NCBI GenBank assembly: GCA_934394855.1
Contig: CAKRRH010000001.1
Span: 124,001 to 188,000, forward strand
DNA: 64,000 nt
Direction: 5' to 3'
Source of the DNA: an uncultured Eubacteriales bacterium
GTDB lineage: Bacteria > Bacillota > Clostridia > Oscillospirales > Acutalibacteraceae
The position numbers and the translations under genes were made by a program. Shown here piece after piece: positions 34,299-42,365 of this stretch; position 1 is the stretch's first letter, and every line of letters begins with the position of its first letter. A model generated the notes under the pieces. The model was not told the origin of the DNA. It did no database searches and saw only the letters and a list, made by a program, of their open reading frames with translations.

Positions 34299-35150
34299 AT
34301 GGAAGAATATAATGAAATTCGGGGTCAAAGGCTGACGGGTGAAAGGGCGCTTTTTGATACTTCGCACCTTAAAATATACGACACGATTTTTGACGACGGC
34401 GAATCGCCGCTTAAAGAAAGCGACAACATCATTTTGTTTGATTCAAGCTTTAAGTGGAAATATCCGCTTTGGTACTGCAATGACATTGATGTTCAAAACT
34501 GCACTTGGTTTGAAATGGCTCGCGCAGGCGTTTGGTACACAAACAACATCAGCGTTAAAAATTCGGCGATTGAAGCTCCTAAAAACTTCAGAAGATGCAA
34601 CAATTTGTCGATTTCCGACACAAGCCTGATCAATGCCGCTGAAACGCTTTGGCATTGCAATCATGTAAAGCTAAATAACATCACCGCAAAGGGCGATTAT
34701 TTTGCGATGAATTCCGACAATATGTATATTGACGGGCTGACGCTTTACGGCAACTATTCCTTTGACGGATGCAACAATGTTGAAATTCACAACTCAAAGC
34801 TGCTTTCAAAAGACGCTTTTTGGAACAGCGACAACATCACCGTCTATGATTCGTACATTTCGGGTGAATATTTAGGTTGGAACTCAAAAAACCTGACGCT
34901 TGTCAACTGCACGGTCGAAAGCTTGCAGGGAATGTGCTACATTGAAAATCTCAAAATGGTCAACTGCAAGCTGATCAATACAACGCTTGCTTTTGAATAT
35001 TCAACGGTTGAGGCAGAGATAACAACCAAAATCGACAGCGTGATAAACCCGACGGGCGGCATTATCAAAGCCGAGCAAATCGACGAGCTTATCATTGAGA
35101 AAGACAAGGTTGACCCCGAAAAGACAATAATCATTGTAAAAAACAACTGA
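34299..35150 (+). CDS. DUF3737 family right-handed beta-helix protein
   Basis: A 283-residue cytoplasmic protein. From residue 20 on it is a series of short repeating strands with Asn/Asp turns (CNDIDVQNCTWFE, NNISVKNSAIEA, CNNLSISDTSLI, CNNVEIHNSKLL, SDNITVYDSYIS), the ladder of a parallel beta-helix. Members occur widely in gut Firmicutes and Bacteroidetes next to metabolic genes; no function is established. The ATG at 34299 has AAGGAG seven bases upstream. It is transcribed with the aminotransferase gene 18 bp downstream. Confidence 0.8.
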   Translation: MEEYNEIRGQRLTGERALFDTSHLKIYDTIFDDGESPLKESDNIILFDSSFKWKYPLWYCNDIDVQNCTWFEMARAGVWYTNNISVKNSAIEAPKNFRRCNNLSISDTSLINAAETLWHCNHVKLNNITAKGDYFAMNSDNMYIDGLTLYGNYSFDGCNNVEIHNSKLLSKDAFWNSDNITVYDSYISGEYLGWNSKNLTLVNCTVESLQGMCYIENLKMVNCKLINTTLAFEYSTVEAEITTKIDSVINPTGGIIKAEQIDELIIEKDKVDPEKTIIIVKNN

Positions 35151-35168
35151 AAGCATGAGGACGGCTTA

Positions 35169-36332
35169 ATGAAATATAATTTTGATGAAGTAATCGACCG
35201 CAGAAATTCGGCTTCGCTAAAATGGGATGTTAAGGAAAACGAGCTGCCGATGTGGGTTGCGGACATGGATTTTAAAACAGCACCCGAAATCAGAGACGCA
35301 TTAAATCGGCGTTTGGAGCACGGCGTTTTCGGCTATTCGGTAATCCCTGACGAATGGTATGAGGCTTATATAAACTGGTGGAAAGAGCGTCACAATGTGA
35401 CATTTTGCAAAGAGGCGCTCACTTTTTGTACCGGTGTTGTGCCGGCGATTTCGAGCATTGTCAGAAAGCTCACGACTCCTGCCGAAAAGGTGGTTTTGAT
35501 GACCCCTGTTTACAACATATTTTTTAACTCGATTTTAAATAACGGAAGAGTGCCGATTCAGAGCCGAATGATTTATGAAAACGGCGAATATAGCCCTGAT
35601 TTTGCCGATTTGGAGGATAAACTGTCCGACCCGCAAACGACATTGATGATTCTTTGCAATCCGCAAAATCCGTCGGGCAAAATTTGGGACAAGGAAACGC
35701 TTGCCAAAATCGGACAGCTTTGTTCGGACAATCATGTTACAGTGGTATCCGACGAGATTCATTGCGATTTGTGCGACCCCGGATATGAATATGTTCCGTT
35801 TTCGTCCGTAAACGATGTTTGCAGGTCAAATTCCATAACGCTGATTGCGCCGACAAAGGCTTTTAACATTGCGGGGCTTCAGACGGCGGCGGTCATGGTC
35901 GATGACAAAAATTTGCGGCACAAGGTTTGGCGTGCGCTTAATACCGACGAGGTCGCAGAGCCGAATGCATTTGCAATCACAGCGGCGGTTGCGGCATTTA
36001 CAAAAGGCGGCGAATGGCTTGACGAGCTTTGCGAATACATTTATCAAAACAAGCTGACAGCAAGTGATTTTATCAAAAAAAACCTGCCGCAGGTTAAACT
36101 TATGCGCTCCCCTGCCACCTATCTTTTGTGGCTTGATTGCAGCAAAATATGCGATGATTCGCGCTTGCTTGCAAAGCATATTCGCAAGACAACCGGATTA
36201 TATATCAGCGCCGGCAGCGGTTACGGCAGCGGCGGAGAACAATTTTTGCGAATAAATGTCGCAGCACCCAAATCCACGGTGATCGAGGGGTTAAAAAGGC
36301 TGAAAGACGGAATTGACAGCTATATAGAATAA
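35169..36332 (+). CDS. PatB/MalY family C-S beta-lyase (aminotransferase class I/II fold)
   Basis: A 387-residue PLP enzyme. Signature regions include PMWVADMDFKTAPEI at the N-terminus, YSVIPDEWY, GVVPAISSIVR, CNPQNPSGKIW, VSDEIHCDL and the PLP-lysine motif APTKAFNIAGLQ near residue 230, all typical of PatB/MalY-type cystathionine beta-lyases that release thiols from cysteine S-conjugates or take part in methionine metabolism. GAGG lies 8 bases before the ATG. Annotation as an aminotransferase would be less specific. Confidence 0.92.
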   Translation: MKYNFDEVIDRRNSASLKWDVKENELPMWVADMDFKTAPEIRDALNRRLEHGVFGYSVIPDEWYEAYINWWKERHNVTFCKEALTFCTGVVPAISSIVRKLTTPAEKVVLMTPVYNIFFNSILNNGRVPIQSRMIYENGEYSPDFADLEDKLSDPQTTLMILCNPQNPSGKIWDKETLAKIGQLCSDNHVTVVSDEIHCDLCDPGYEYVPFSSVNDVCRSNSITLIAPTKAFNIAGLQTAAVMVDDKNLRHKVWRALNTDEVAEPNAFAITAAVAAFTKGGEWLDELCEYIYQNKLTASDFIKKNLPQVKLMRSPATYLLWLDCSKICDDSRLLAKHIRKTTGLYISAGSGYGSGGEQFLRINVAAPKSTVIEGLKRLKDGIDSYIE

Positions 36333-36342
36333 ACCGTAAACC

Positions 36343-36386
36343 AAAACACCCTGTTGATACAGAAAAGTATCAGCAGGGTGTTTTTT
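36343..36386. terminator. bidirectional terminator between PatB and icd
   Basis: AAAACACCCTG-T-TGATAC pairs with GTATCA-G-CAGGGTGTTTT around AGAAAA, followed by TT. It can end both the plus-strand PatB transcript and the minus-strand pyr-icd transcript. Confidence 0.9.
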
Positions 36387-36393
36387 GCTTAAA

Positions 36394-37608
36394 TTACATT
36401 GATGCTTTAAGGCGATTGTCAATTTCGCGTAGGAAGGTTTCTGTGTCAACCTTTTGCTTGTTCTCAAGGCTTGAGAGAACATAAAGGTCGCCTGTCATTA
36501 CGCCGTCTTCGATCGTCTTGATGACTGCGCCATCAAGCTTGTCGGCAAATTCGCAAAGCTCGGGTGTGTTGTCAAGCTCGCCTCTTTTTCTGAGTGCGCC
36601 TGTCCATGCATAGAGCGTTGCAACACTGTTTGTCGAGGTGCTCTCGCCTTTGAGGTATTTATAATAATGGCGGGTTACCGTTCCGTGAGCCGCCTCATAT
36701 TCATATACTCCGTCGGGAGAAACAAGAACCGAGGTCATCATTCCGAGTGAGCCGAACGCTGTTGCAAGCATATCGCTCATTACATCGCCGTCATAGTTCT
36801 TGCAAGCCCAGATCACACCGCCCTGTGAACGAACGATTCGAGCAACGACATCGTCAATCAATGTGTAGAAATATTCAATTCCTGCCGCCTCAAATTTTGC
36901 CTTATAATCATTTTCATAAATCTCGGCAAAAATGTCCTTGAAACGGTGGTCATATGTTTTCGAAATTGTGTCCTTGGTTGCAAACCAAAGATCTTTTTTT
37001 GCGTCAAGCGCATATTTGAAGCATGAATGAGCAAATGACGCGATTGATTTATCAATGTTGTGAACGCCCTGAATTACGCCGTCCGAATCTTTGAAGGTGA
37101 AGATTTCCTGACGGGTCTCATTGCCGTCCTTATCGGTTACGACAAGCTCAGCTTTTGAGCCTGCTGCGACTTTCATCTCGCTGTTTTTATAAATATCGCC
37201 GTATGCGTGACGGGCGATTGTTATCGGCTTTGTCCATGTCGGAATATAGGGGTTAATGCCCTTTACGATGATCGGTGTTCTGAAAACGGTGCCGTCCAAA
37301 ATCGCACGAATCGTTCCGTTCGGGCTTTTCCACATTTCCTTGAGGTTATATTCGGTCATGCGCTGTGCATTCGGTGTGATTGTGGCGCATTTTACCGCAA
37401 CGCCGTATTTTTTTGTTGCGTTAGCCGAATCGATCGTTACCTGATCGTTTGTTTCATCTCTGTGTTTGAGTCCCAAATCATAATATTCGGTTTTAAGGTC
37501 AACATAAGGCTCAATCAGTATATCTTTAATCATCTTCCAGATTACTCTGGTCATTTCGTCGCCGTCCATTTCAACAAGCGGCGTTTTCATTTGAATTTTG
37601 CTCATCAT
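36394..37608 (-). CDS. icd: NADP-dependent isocitrate dehydrogenase, eukaryotic-like (type II) form
   Basis: Oxidative decarboxylation of isocitrate to 2-oxoglutarate. The 404 residues match the IDH subfamily otherwise best known from eukaryotic IDH1/IDH2 (KTPLVEMDGDEMTRVIW, YYDLGLKHRDETNDQVTIDSA, WKSPNGTIRAILDGTVFR, ISKTYDHRFKDIF, YEAAHGTVTRHYY), not the E. coli type. GGAGG precedes tandem ATGs. It begins 26 bp after pyrI on the same strand with no terminator seen between, so it may be the last gene of the pyrimidine operon. Confidence 0.96.
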   Translation of the reverse strand: MMSKIQMKTPLVEMDGDEMTRVIWKMIKDILIEPYVDLKTEYYDLGLKHRDETNDQVTIDSANATKKYGVAVKCATITPNAQRMTEYNLKEMWKSPNGTIRAILDGTVFRTPIIVKGINPYIPTWTKPITIARHAYGDIYKNSEMKVAAGSKAELVVTDKDGNETRQEIFTFKDSDGVIQGVHNIDKSIASFAHSCFKYALDAKKDLWFATKDTISKTYDHRFKDIFAEIYENDYKAKFEAAGIEYFYTLIDDVVARIVRSQGGVIWACKNYDGDVMSDMLATAFGSLGMMTSVLVSPDGVYEYEAAHGTVTRHYYKYLKGESTSTNSVATLYAWTGALRKRGELDNTPELCEFADKLDGAVIKTIEDGVMTGDLYVLSSLENKQKVDTETFLREIDNRLKASM

Positions 37609-37634
37609 TGTTTCCTCCGTAATCTAAATAAATT

Positions 37635-38063
37635 TTATCTGCGCTGATTTTTTGCTTTCGATTCGCAATAAATGCAGCGATAAACTCCGTGTTCTTTGTC
37701 GGTGAGCTTGAAAATATTGGGCAATTCCTGCTCGGTTGAGGTGATGCATCTCGGATTTTTGCATTTGATTACACCCGTTACTCTTTCGGGCAGTTCAAGG
37801 TGCTCTTTTCCCTCAATTATGCCGTTTTTAACGATATTGACCGTGATTCCCGGGTCGATATAGCCGAGAACGTCAAGGTCGATGTTGATGAGCTCGTCGA
37901 TTTTGATAATATCCTTTTTGCCCATCTTCTTACTCGGCACATTTTTAAGAATTGCAACCGTGCATTCCATATCCTCAAGTCCGAGATAATTATACAGCTC
38001 CATGCATCTGCCGGCTTTGATGTGGTCAATGACATAGCCGTTTTTGATTGAATCTATGTTCAT
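37635..38063 (-). CDS. pyrI: aspartate carbamoyltransferase regulatory subunit
   Basis: A 142-residue PyrI with the N-terminal nucleotide-binding domain (IDHIKAGRCMELYNYLGL) and a C-terminal zinc domain whose four cysteines are seen in CKNPRC and CIYC (residues about 100-133). Its presence predicts an ATCase allosterically controlled by CTP/ATP, in contrast to the unregulated Bacillus-type trimer. AAGGAGG precedes the ATG; it lies 11 bp after pyrB. Confidence 0.96.
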   Translation of the reverse strand: MNIDSIKNGYVIDHIKAGRCMELYNYLGLEDMECTVAILKNVPSKKMGKKDIIKIDELINIDLDVLGYIDPGITVNIVKNGIIEGKEHLELPERVTGVIKCKNPRCITSTEQELPNIFKLTDKEHGVYRCIYCESKAKNQRR

Positions 38064-38074
38064 TTTGTTCCTCC

Positions 38075-38989
38075 TTAATCAATTCCGAGCAATGACAAAA
38101 TCAGCGCCATGCGAATATATTTACCGTTTTCGACCTGTTTGAAATAGCAAGCTCGTTTGTCGCTGTCAACCGCAACCGAAATCTCGTTTACTCTCGGCAG
38201 CGGATGCATTATGCAAAGCGAGTCCTTTGCGTTTTTGAGCTTGTCGGGGTTTAGCACATAGCTGTCTTTCAGACGAATGTAGTCCGCTTCGTTGAAAAAG
38301 CGCTCTTGCTGAACTCGGGTCATATAGAGAATGTCAAGCTCCGGCATTGACGCTTCAAGGTTGTCCGTCTCACGATATTCGATGTTGTTTTTCTTCAGCA
38401 CATCGTTTTTGACATAATCGGGAAGCTTCAGTTCATCGGGTGAAATCAGCACGAACTTGATGTTATTATACCGTGAAAGTGCGCCGATGAGCGAATGAAC
38501 CGTGCGGCCGAATTTCAAGTCGCCGCAAAGTCCGACCGTCATGTTGTCAAAGCCGCCCTTTTCACGCTTGATCGTGAGCAGGTCGGCGAGCGTTTGCGTC
38601 GGGTGATTGTGTCCGCCGTCGCCTGCGTTTATCACAGGAACGCCTGCGTGCATTGATGCAACGAGCGGTGCGCCCTCTTTCGGGTGACGCATTGCGATTA
38701 TATCGGCATAGCAACCGACGACTCTGACAGTATCCGCAACGCTCTCGCCCTTTGAGGCTGACGATGACTGTGCTTCTGAAAATCCGAGAACATGACCGCC
38801 GAGCTCATACATTGCCGCTTCAAAGCTGAGTCGTGTGCGTGTTGACGGCTCGAAAAACAGCGTCGCAAGCTTTTTGCCGTCGCATTTATGCGCATATTTT
38901 TGCGGATTTGCAATAATATCAAGCGAACGGTCGATCAGCCCGTCGATCTCGCTTGTGCTCAAATCCAAAATATCAATTAGACTTCTCAT
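38075..38989 (-). CDS. pyrB: aspartate carbamoyltransferase catalytic subunit
   Basis: Joins carbamoyl phosphate and aspartate, step 2 of UMP synthesis. The 304-residue protein has the carbamoyl-phosphate loop FFEPSTRTRLSFE near 50, the SASKGES loop, HPTQTLADL near 132 and the C-terminal MHPLPRVNEI. Followed directly by pyrI. The ATG has GGGAG nine bases upstream. Confidence 0.97.
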   Translation of the reverse strand: MRSLIDILDLSTSEIDGLIDRSLDIIANPQKYAHKCDGKKLATLFFEPSTRTRLSFEAAMYELGGHVLGFSEAQSSSASKGESVADTVRVVGCYADIIAMRHPKEGAPLVASMHAGVPVINAGDGGHNHPTQTLADLLTIKREKGGFDNMTVGLCGDLKFGRTVHSLIGALSRYNNIKFVLISPDELKLPDYVKNDVLKKNNIEYRETDNLEASMPELDILYMTRVQQERFFNEADYIRLKDSYVLNPDKLKNAKDSLCIMHPLPRVNEISVAVDSDKRACYFKQVENGKYIRMALILSLLGID

Positions 38990-39012
38990 TACAAAAGGCT
39001 CCCGTTGTGATA

Positions 39013-39645
39013 TTATTTATTTATCCAGCTTTCGTCCGACGGATTGTCACGGAACTTAATAAGTCTTGCGACATCCTCTTTTGCGATATAGTTTTCTTCT
39101 GCCGCAGTCTTTGCAATTACATCAAAGTTTGTGAGGCTGACATTTCTTACATTTGCCTCTTTCAAGCGGTCAAGACCTTTTTTCATGCCATAGGTTACGA
39201 TGCTGACAATGCCCATGACCTCTGCACCGTGCTCACGAAGAATGTTTACAACCTCGATTACACTGCCTGCGGTTGAAATCAAATCCTCGACAACAACTAC
39301 CTTTGTGCCGGGCTCAAGCTTGCCCTCGATCTGATTTTGTCTGCCGTGGTCCTTTGCGCCCGAACGGACATAGCCCATCGGGATTCCGAGCATTTCTGCA
39401 GCGATTGCGGCATGAGCGATTCCTGCGGTTGAGGTGCCCATCAGCATTTCACAACCGGGATATTCGTCCTCGACTGTGTCGGCGATTGCGGTTTCAACTC
39501 TTGTTCTGACATCGGGTGCCGACAAAATCAGGCGGTTGTCGCAATATACCGGGCTTTTAATTCCGGACGCCCATGTAAACGGCTCGTTCGGACGGAAAAA
39601 TACCGCCTTAATTGACAAAAGATCCTTTGCGATTGACTTTTCCAT
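39013..39645 (-). CDS. pyrE: orotate phosphoribosyltransferase
   Basis: Converts orotate and PRPP to OMP. The 210 residues include the type I PRTase loop VVVVEDLISTAGSVIEV near 125 and the flexible-loop basic segment KDHGRQNQIEG near 105. It lies 23 bp upstream of pyrB and is separated from pyrF by a decayed gene. Confidence 0.96.
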   Translation of the reverse strand: MEKSIAKDLLSIKAVFFRPNEPFTWASGIKSPVYCDNRLILSAPDVRTRVETAIADTVEDEYPGCEMLMGTSTAGIAHAAIAAEMLGIPMGYVRSGAKDHGRQNQIEGKLEPGTKVVVVEDLISTAGSVIEVVNILREHGAEVMGIVSIVTYGMKKGLDRLKEANVRNVSLTNFDVIAKTAAEENYIAKEDVARLIKFRDNPSDESWINK

Positions 39646-39666
39646 TTCAAATAGTTCCTTTCAAAT

Positions 39667-39967
39667 TTATATGATTGATTTTATTGTGCTTTCCAGGGTG
39701 CCGATGATAAATTCATAACCCTTATTTGTCGGGTGAACGCCCTCAAAGGTAAATTCGGGCAGGTTGATTTTATTAATCCCGCTGTTTGAAAATCCGGTGA
39801 CCGCCGACAGCATAATTTCCGACATTCACAAGACCGAGCCGTTAGGATAATAATGTGGGATAGCCTCGACAGATCTCGTGTTCATTTGGACGGTTATAAT
39901 CATTTTCGCAATTAAACGGCTTTGAATCAAACGCCGTTACGCTGTCGCCGAGATAAATCGTTTTAAT
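39667..39967 (-). pseudogene. SGNH/GDSL hydrolase remnant inside the pyr operon
   Basis: Between pyrF and pyrE the minus strand encodes two pieces of one lipase/esterase-like family in different frames. The upstream piece contains block I (IKTIYLGDSVTAFDS) and runs to a stop after YPTLLS; the downstream piece, about 50 residues ending at 39667, carries the terminal catalytic block FEGVHPTNKGYEF. The centre is missing, so the gene has suffered a large deletion and a frame change. No intact ORF remains. Confidence 0.75.
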
Positions 39968-39973
39968 CTCTCA

Positions 39974-40672
39974 TCAGTCCACAAATTCTCTAACGCATCT
40001 TTCATATGCCGCAACCGGGTCGTCACTTTGGGTGATCGGTCTGCCGACAACGATATAATCAGAGCCGATTTTTTTAGCCTCAGCCGGAGTCATTACTCTC
40101 GACTGGTCGCCCTTATCGTTTTCCGCAAAGCGAACGCCGGGCGTTACCGTGATGAAACTGTCGCCGCAGGTTTCATGAACCTTTTTAGCCTCAAGCGGCG
40201 AGCAAACAACGCCGTCGAGTCCCGATTCCGCCGCACATTTTGCATAATGCATTACAACCTTGTCAATCGGTTCATGAATCAAAAGGTCGCTCTCCATATG
40301 CTCCTGGTCGGTTGAAGTAAGCTGGGTCACGGCAATGAGCAACGGTCTTGTGCCGTCCTCACGGGTGAGTCCTTCAAGCGCCGCACACATCATCGGCTTT
40401 GTTCCGCCTGCATGAAGATTGCACATATCTACATCAAGTCGGGATAATACCGCCATTGATTTTTTTACGGTATTCGGAATATCATGAAGCTTTAAATCAA
40501 GGAATATTTTATGTCCTCTTTTTTTTATTTCACGGACAATTTCGGGGCCCTCGGCATAATATAGCTCCATTCCGATTTTCACAAACGGCTTTCTGCCTGT
40601 GAATTTGTCAAGAAAGTCCATTACCTGCTGTTTTGACGAAAAATCGCAGGCGATGATTACATCTTTACCCAT
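39974..40672 (-). CDS. pyrF: orotidine 5'-phosphate decarboxylase
   Basis: Last step to UMP. The 232-residue short-form enzyme has the catalytic DxKxxD region as FLDLKLHDIPNTV near 60, IIACDF at the N-terminus and TPGVRF in the C-terminal third. Of two ATGs, the one at 40670-40672 has AGGAG eight bases upstream; the other (40676-40678) is only two bases away and less likely. Confidence 0.96.
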   Translation of the reverse strand: MGKDVIIACDFSSKQQVMDFLDKFTGRKPFVKIGMELYYAEGPEIVREIKKRGHKIFLDLKLHDIPNTVKKSMAVLSRLDVDMCNLHAGGTKPMMCAALEGLTREDGTRPLLIAVTQLTSTDQEHMESDLLIHEPIDKVVMHYAKCAAESGLDGVVCSPLEAKKVHETCGDSFITVTPGVRFAENDKGDQSRVMTPAEAKKIGSDYIVVGRPITQSDDPVAAYERCVREFVD

Positions 40673-40691
40673 ATTCATCTCTCCTAAACTA

Positions 40692-41615
40692 TTATTGTTT
40701 ATGCGCCAAACCGATAATATCGGTCAATTTGTCGATTTTATATTTGTCCATTCTTTCGGGCAGCTGCTCGATTATGTTTTTGCAAACGAACGGGTCAATG
40801 AGGTTTGCCGCACCTATCTGAACGGCTGTGGCACCGCACATCATCATTTCGATTACATCATCAGCGCTTGTCACACCGCCCATTCCGATTATCGGGATTT
40901 TTACCGCTTCATATACCTGATAGACCATTCTGAGCGCCACCGGCAAAATTGCGCTTCCCGAAAATCCGCCCATTTTGTTTGCCACAACGGGACGGCCTGT
41001 TTTAAGGTCAAGTCTCATTCCGAGCAATGTATTTATCATGCTGATGCCGTCTGCGCCCGATTCCTCGCAAGCCTTTGCGATTTCAACGATATTTGTGACA
41101 TTCGGGGTGAGCTTAATATATACCGGCTTTGTTGTGACGCTTTTGACCGCTTTTGTTATTTCAGCGGCATTTTCCGCAGATGTACCAAAGCTCATTCCGC
41201 CGTTATGAACATTCGGACAACTGATGTTCACTTCAATCAATCCGACTGCGTCCTGCTTGTCGATCTTCTCACAGCAATACATATATTCATCTTTTGAAAA
41301 GCCTGATATATTTGCGATCACCGGCTTCGAAAAGCATTTTTTGAGCTTCGGCAATTCTTCCGAAATCACCTTTTCGATTCCGGGATTTTGCAAGCCGACC
41401 GAATTTATCATTCCGCTCGGTGTTTCGGCAATTCGCGGAGTCGGATTGCCAAATCGTGGTTCTTTTGTCGTGCCCTTGAACGAAAAGCTGCCAAGACAAT
41501 TTATGTCATAGAGCTCGGCAAATTCATAGCCATAGCCGAATGTGCCCGACGCCGGGATCACGGGATTTGAGAGCGTCAACCCCGACAATGTTACGCTAAG
41601 GCGATCGTTTACCAT
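40692..41615 (-). CDS. pyrD: dihydroorotate dehydrogenase (class 1B catalytic subunit)
   Basis: Flavin enzyme oxidising dihydroorotate to orotate. The 307-residue protein has IPASGTFGYG, the catalytic cysteine in NISCPNVHNGG, and IIGMGGVTSADDVIEMM. Adjacent pyrK identifies it as the NAD-dependent class 1B enzyme. GGAGGAGATAAT precedes the ATG at 41613-41615, which overlaps the pyrK end by 7 bp; the open frame further upstream lies within pyrK and is not part of the gene. Confidence 0.96.
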   Translation of the reverse strand: MVNDRLSVTLSGLTLSNPVIPASGTFGYGYEFAELYDINCLGSFSFKGTTKEPRFGNPTPRIAETPSGMINSVGLQNPGIEKVISEELPKLKKCFSKPVIANISGFSKDEYMYCCEKIDKQDAVGLIEVNISCPNVHNGGMSFGTSAENAAEITKAVKSVTTKPVYIKLTPNVTNIVEIAKACEESGADGISMINTLLGMRLDLKTGRPVVANKMGGFSGSAILPVALRMVYQVYEAVKIPIIGMGGVTSADDVIEMMMCGATAVQIGAANLIDPFVCKNIIEQLPERMDKYKIDKLTDIIGLAHKQ

Positions 41616-42343
41616 ATTATCTCCTCCTTGACAAGCACCGGGCCGTCTTTGCAAATTCTTTTGTTGCCGTATTTTGTTTTGCACGAGCAACCCATGCACG
41701 CACCGAATCCACAGCCCATTCGCTGTTCAAAGCTGAGCTGACCCGAGGTTTCCGTCTTATCATATACCGCTTTGAGCATCGACTCGGGACCGCAGCAGAA
41801 GAAATAATCATAATCGATTTTATCGACCAAATCGGTAACAAAGCCTTTTTTGCCAACTGAGCCGTCGGCGGTCGTTATTATTACATTAACGCCGAGCTTT
41901 GCGAATTTTTCAACATAAAAAATGTCGCTCTCGCTGTTAAATCCGAGCACCGCAGTTACCTGTTTGCCCATTTTCACAAGCGCTTTTGCAAGCCCATACA
42001 TCGGAGGAACGCCAACGCCGCCACCGAGTATCAGCGGTCTTTCGCACTCAACCGACAAATCGTAGCCGTTGCCGAGCGGCAGCATGATGTTCAGCGTGTC
42101 GCCGACAGATAAATGCGACATATATTCCGTGCCTTTGCCGACTGTTTTGTAGATGATAGTCAGCGTGCCGTTGTCCCAGTCGCAAACCGAGATCGGTCGG
42201 CGAAGATAGAATCCCGACAGCTTTATGTTGACAAACTGACCCGGATTCGTGATTCCCGATGTGTCGCCGCCCAGCACCATTTCATAAATGTCGGCGGCAA
42301 TTTTGGTGTGTTTAATTATTGTAAAATCGGTTGTGGTTAGCAT
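41609..42343 (-). CDS. pyrK: dihydroorotate dehydrogenase electron-transfer subunit
   Basis: FAD and 2Fe-2S protein passing electrons from PyrD to NAD. The 244 residues show RRPISVCDWD (FAD-binding), GNGYDLSVECERPLILGGGVGVPPMY (NAD region) and a C-terminal cysteine cluster CGFGACMGCSC followed by a fourth Cys in RICKDGPV. Translationally coupled to pyrD. Confidence 0.96.
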   Translation of the reverse strand: MLTTTDFTIIKHTKIAADIYEMVLGGDTSGITNPGQFVNIKLSGFYLRRPISVCDWDNGTLTIIYKTVGKGTEYMSHLSVGDTLNIMLPLGNGYDLSVECERPLILGGGVGVPPMYGLAKALVKMGKQVTAVLGFNSESDIFYVEKFAKLGVNVIITTADGSVGKKGFVTDLVDKIDYDYFFCCGPESMLKAVYDKTETSGQLSFEQRMGCGFGACMGCSCKTKYGNKRICKDGPVLVKEEIIW

Positions 42344-42365
42344 TATTTATCCTCGCAAATATTTA

